A DNA stretch of 64,000 bases from JBGTIS01 sp041745535 (lineage in GTDB: Bacteria; Bacteroidota; Bacteroidia; Cytophagales; Cyclobacteriaceae), in contig JBGTIS010000077.1 in the NCBI GenBank assembly GCA_041745535.1, positions 28,358 through 92,357 on the forward strand, in the 5' to 3' direction. Below are positions 63,956 to 64,000 of this stretch, piece after piece. The translations under genes were made by a program, and so were the position numbers. Positions within the stretch are counted from its first letter, which is position 1, and each line of letters begins with the position of its first letter. Under the pieces are notes generated by a model. That model searched no databases. It was not told where the DNA came from and saw only the letters and a program-made list of their open reading frames with translations.

Positions 63956-64000
63956 CCCCTTGCAGCTTTGCGCTACTTTTTACCTTAGGCGGCCTGTTTT

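Noticed and set aside
1..64000. CRISPR arrays
   Set aside because: No regularly spaced direct repeats and no cas genes seen.

Overview
The window looks like a chromosomal segment of a Bacteroidota bacterium, most probably of the Cytophagales. The signs are a subtype-iii type VI secretion system (TssH/B/C/D/I/E/F/G/N/K and no TssJ/L/M), a DUF5916 outer-membrane-type protein, an ECF sigma/anti-sigma pair of the Bacteroidota kind, few recognisable Shine-Dalgarno sites, occasional TTG starts and AT-rich intergenic DNA. No genus can be named from the sequence alone.

Layout. 1-2.6 kb: a hexapeptide acyltransferase and the agmatine-to-putrescine pair aguA/aguB. 2.9-3.1 kb: tatA. 3.2-9.9 kb: a complete six-gene eboA-F operon on the minus strand (EboA, TatD-like hydrolase, UbiA prenyltransferase, dehydroquinate-synthase-like cyclase, sugar-isomerase-like EboE, phosphodiesterase-like EboF), whose product is unknown. 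10-27 kb: mostly housekeeping genes (CDF transporter, Tat-exported oxidoreductase, smpB, tsaD divergent from tamB, OsmC, metZ-like, GroES-like, a lone nuoH). 27.5-29.9 kb: a PglC-like sugar transferase followed by one polypeptide that fuses a PglD/NeuD acetyltransferase to a PglE-like aminotransferase. 29.9-33.4 kb: ECF sigma/anti-sigma, then SCO/cytochrome c and HemJ. 33.7-36.5 kb: M16 peptidase. 36.6-37.2 kb: tRNA-Pro(CGG) with a decayed IS110-family transposase beside it. 37.2-47.7 kb: PHP lipoprotein, GH67 alpha-glucuronidase, DUF1206, Dabb, molybdenum-cofactor genes (moeA, moaC, MOSC), a truncated P1-family peptidase and DUF5916. 47.7-48.4 kb: a gene-free AT-rich stretch.

48.4-63.8 kb: an HNH protein followed by the T6SS-iii locus, in the order tssH-tssB-tssC-[DUF2778/Tlde1-like]-tssD(Hcp)-[L,D-transpeptidase]-tssI(VgrG)-tssE-tssF-tssG-tssN-tssK-[TssO-like TM + vWA]. 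Two peptidoglycan-type enzymes without signal peptides flank hcp. They are good candidates for secreted cargo, and neither has an evident immunity gene beside it. The second lies between two exact copies of an 11-bp sequence, one of which is the 3' arm of the hcp terminator, which suggests a cassette-like insertion.

Most notable for follow-up: the intact ebo operon, the two hcp-flanking cargo candidates and the repeat-bounded cassette, the PglD-PglE fusion, and the tRNA-adjacent IS110 relic with short GC-rich insertions.
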